Source of the DNA: an uncultured Eubacteriales bacterium
GTDB taxonomy: Bacteria; Bacillota; Clostridia; Oscillospirales; Acutalibacteraceae
DNA length: 5,591 nucleotides
Reading direction: 5' to 3'
Assembly: GCA_900319255.1 (NCBI GenBank)
Contig: ONNU01000140.1
Span: 1-5,591, forward strand
The notes beneath the pieces were generated by a model. The model did no database searches, was not told the DNA's origin, and worked only from the letters and a program-made list of their open reading frames with translations. The translations under genes were made by a program, and so were the position numbers. Positions 5,179 through 5,591 of the stretch are shown here, piece after piece (within the stretch, counting starts at the first letter, position 1; the number at the start of each line of letters is the position of its first letter).

Positions 5179-5309
5179 TCATGTTCGCGGGGGTAGGTCT
5201 GACAATACTTTACTTTCACTCTCGCGTGTTATACTTGGTTGGCAAGGGGAAACAAAAAATTTTCAAAGCCGGCTCCTACGAAAACTCCCAGAAATATTTT
5301 ACACCAACG

Positions 5310-5329
5310 CGGCAGCGTCGACGCTGCCG
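5310..5329. promoter_or_regulatory. Perfect 20-bp palindrome beside the -35 box
   Basis: CGGCAGCGTC and GACGCTGCCG are exact reverse complements with no spacer. The palindrome ends 4 bases before the TTGACT box of the plus-strand promoter. That position and symmetry fit an operator for a dimeric regulator. It could also fold as an 8-bp hairpin with a TCGA loop, and the T run starting at 5339 follows 9 bases later, so termination of upstream plus-strand transcription is an alternative. Confidence 0.5.
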
Positions 5330-5333
5330 GCGG

Positions 5334-5362
5334 TTGACTTTTTTTCGGGTGATTGGTATAAT
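5334..5362 (+). promoter_or_regulatory. Strong sigma-A-type promoter of the gene at 5433
   Basis: TTGACT (5334-5339), a 17-bp spacer and a perfect TATAAT (5357-5362) give a near-consensus vegetative promoter. Transcription would start near 5369, leaving a leader of about 64 nt before the ATG at 5433. Confidence 0.85.
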
Positions 5363-5432
5363 TGGGGTGGATGCTGCCGGAGGGTCGTGTGAAGGCAGAT
5401 CGAAAAAAATACACTAATCGGAGGTTGTTATT

Positions 5433-5591
5433 ATGCAGGGAAATGTGCGTCCGGAAGCTATGGAAAGAATAACTACTGCTGAACTTGCTGAGGCTTTTAT
5501 TGATGAACAACTCAAAGCGGAAAACCAAATGCTGTGGGTTGCAAGGATGAACAATATCCGCAACCGAGCAACAGAGATTGTCAACGCAGAA
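5433..5591 (+). CDS. Hypothetical protein, N-terminal 53 residues, cut by window edge
   Basis: An ATG at 5433 preceded by GGAGG at 8 nt and by a near-consensus promoter opens a frame that is still open at the window end. The 53 visible residues (starting MQGNVRPEAMERITTAELAE) are polar, rich in Glu, Ala and Asn, with no signal peptide or membrane segment, and look largely helical. I do not recognise the family; the visible part shows no catalytic motif. The expression signals make it a real gene, probably well expressed. It is transcribed divergently from the RCC1-like operon. Confidence 0.8.
   Translation, partial: MQGNVRPEAMERITTAELAEAFIDEQLKAENQMLWVARMNNIRNRATEIVNAE

Larger units (their letters stand above)
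5101..5432. other. 332-bp divergent intergenic region
   Basis: It separates the minus-strand operon from the plus-strand gene at 5433. It holds one promoter for each direction, the hairpin at 5154-5178, and the palindrome at 5310-5329. I see nothing interpretable in 5181-5305. Open frames on both strands here have no ribosome sites and cross the promoter and palindrome, so I do not call them genes. Confidence 0.65.

Noticed and set aside
5228..5255. Second minus-strand promoter (TTGTTT-16-TATAAC) for the RCC1-like operon
   Set aside because: The -35 matches only three of six positions and the site lies over 125 nt from the gene, beyond the hairpin at 5154-5178; the nearer candidate is better.
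5181..5528. Open frames on both strands across the 5181-5432 intergenic region
   Set aside because: They cross the sigma-A promoter and palindrome, lack ribosome sites, and the minus-strand frame overlaps the real plus-strand gene.
5433..5591. GMP synthase ATP-pyrophosphatase domain, from the early AELAEAFIDEQ stretch
   Set aside because: The residues after it show no SGGVDSS-type P-loop motif, so the resemblance is not supported in the visible part.

Overview
This window looks like a chromosomal piece of a spore-forming Clostridia-class Bacillota, probably a gut Oscillospiraceae/Ruminococcus-like organism. The evidence is the spoIIGA-sigE sporulation pair, a Bacillus-type MazF, purine-rich Shine-Dalgarno sites, and heptamer and hairpin repeats between genes. 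The genus is inferred. Six complete genes lie on the minus strand, and one gene enters from the right on the plus strand and is cut by the window edge.

Read in transcription order (minus strand, high to low coordinates), the first unit is 5100 to 2993. It holds a small RCC1/BLIP-II-like repeat protein, a YjjG/YfnB-type HAD nucleotidase and an RluA/RluD-family pseudouridine synthase. The genes are 21 nt apart and then overlap or abut (TGATGATG junction), so this is one operon. It starts from a plausible promoter at 5123-5151 and ends at a perfect 11-bp inverted repeat followed by a T-rich run (2941-2978).

Between 2992 and 2312 there is no convincing gene. This stretch holds three tracts of heptanucleotide repeats, inverted repeats, and a 37-codon ORF just upstream of mazF. 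The mazF toxin (2311-1940) has no recognisable antitoxin gene beside it and ends at its own small terminator.

Next come spoIIGA (1788-937) and sigE (873-139), transcribed together behind a promoter-like sequence with an unusually long spacer, as known for the spoIIG promoter of Bacillus. SpoIIGA is the membrane aspartic protease that removes the N-terminal pro-sequence of pro-sigma-E, so the two form one activation module for the mother-cell programme. Positions 1-69, downstream of sigE, hold two strong hairpins.

On the right, 5101-5432 is a divergent intergenic region. A near-consensus sigma-A promoter (TTGACT-17-TATAAT) with a perfect 20-bp palindrome just upstream drives the truncated plus-strand gene starting at 5433, whose product I do not recognise.

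I see no prophage, CRISPR array, IS element or clearly new defence system. The most unusual material is the intergenic repeat landscape, the apparently orphan MazF, and the palindrome-associated promoter.
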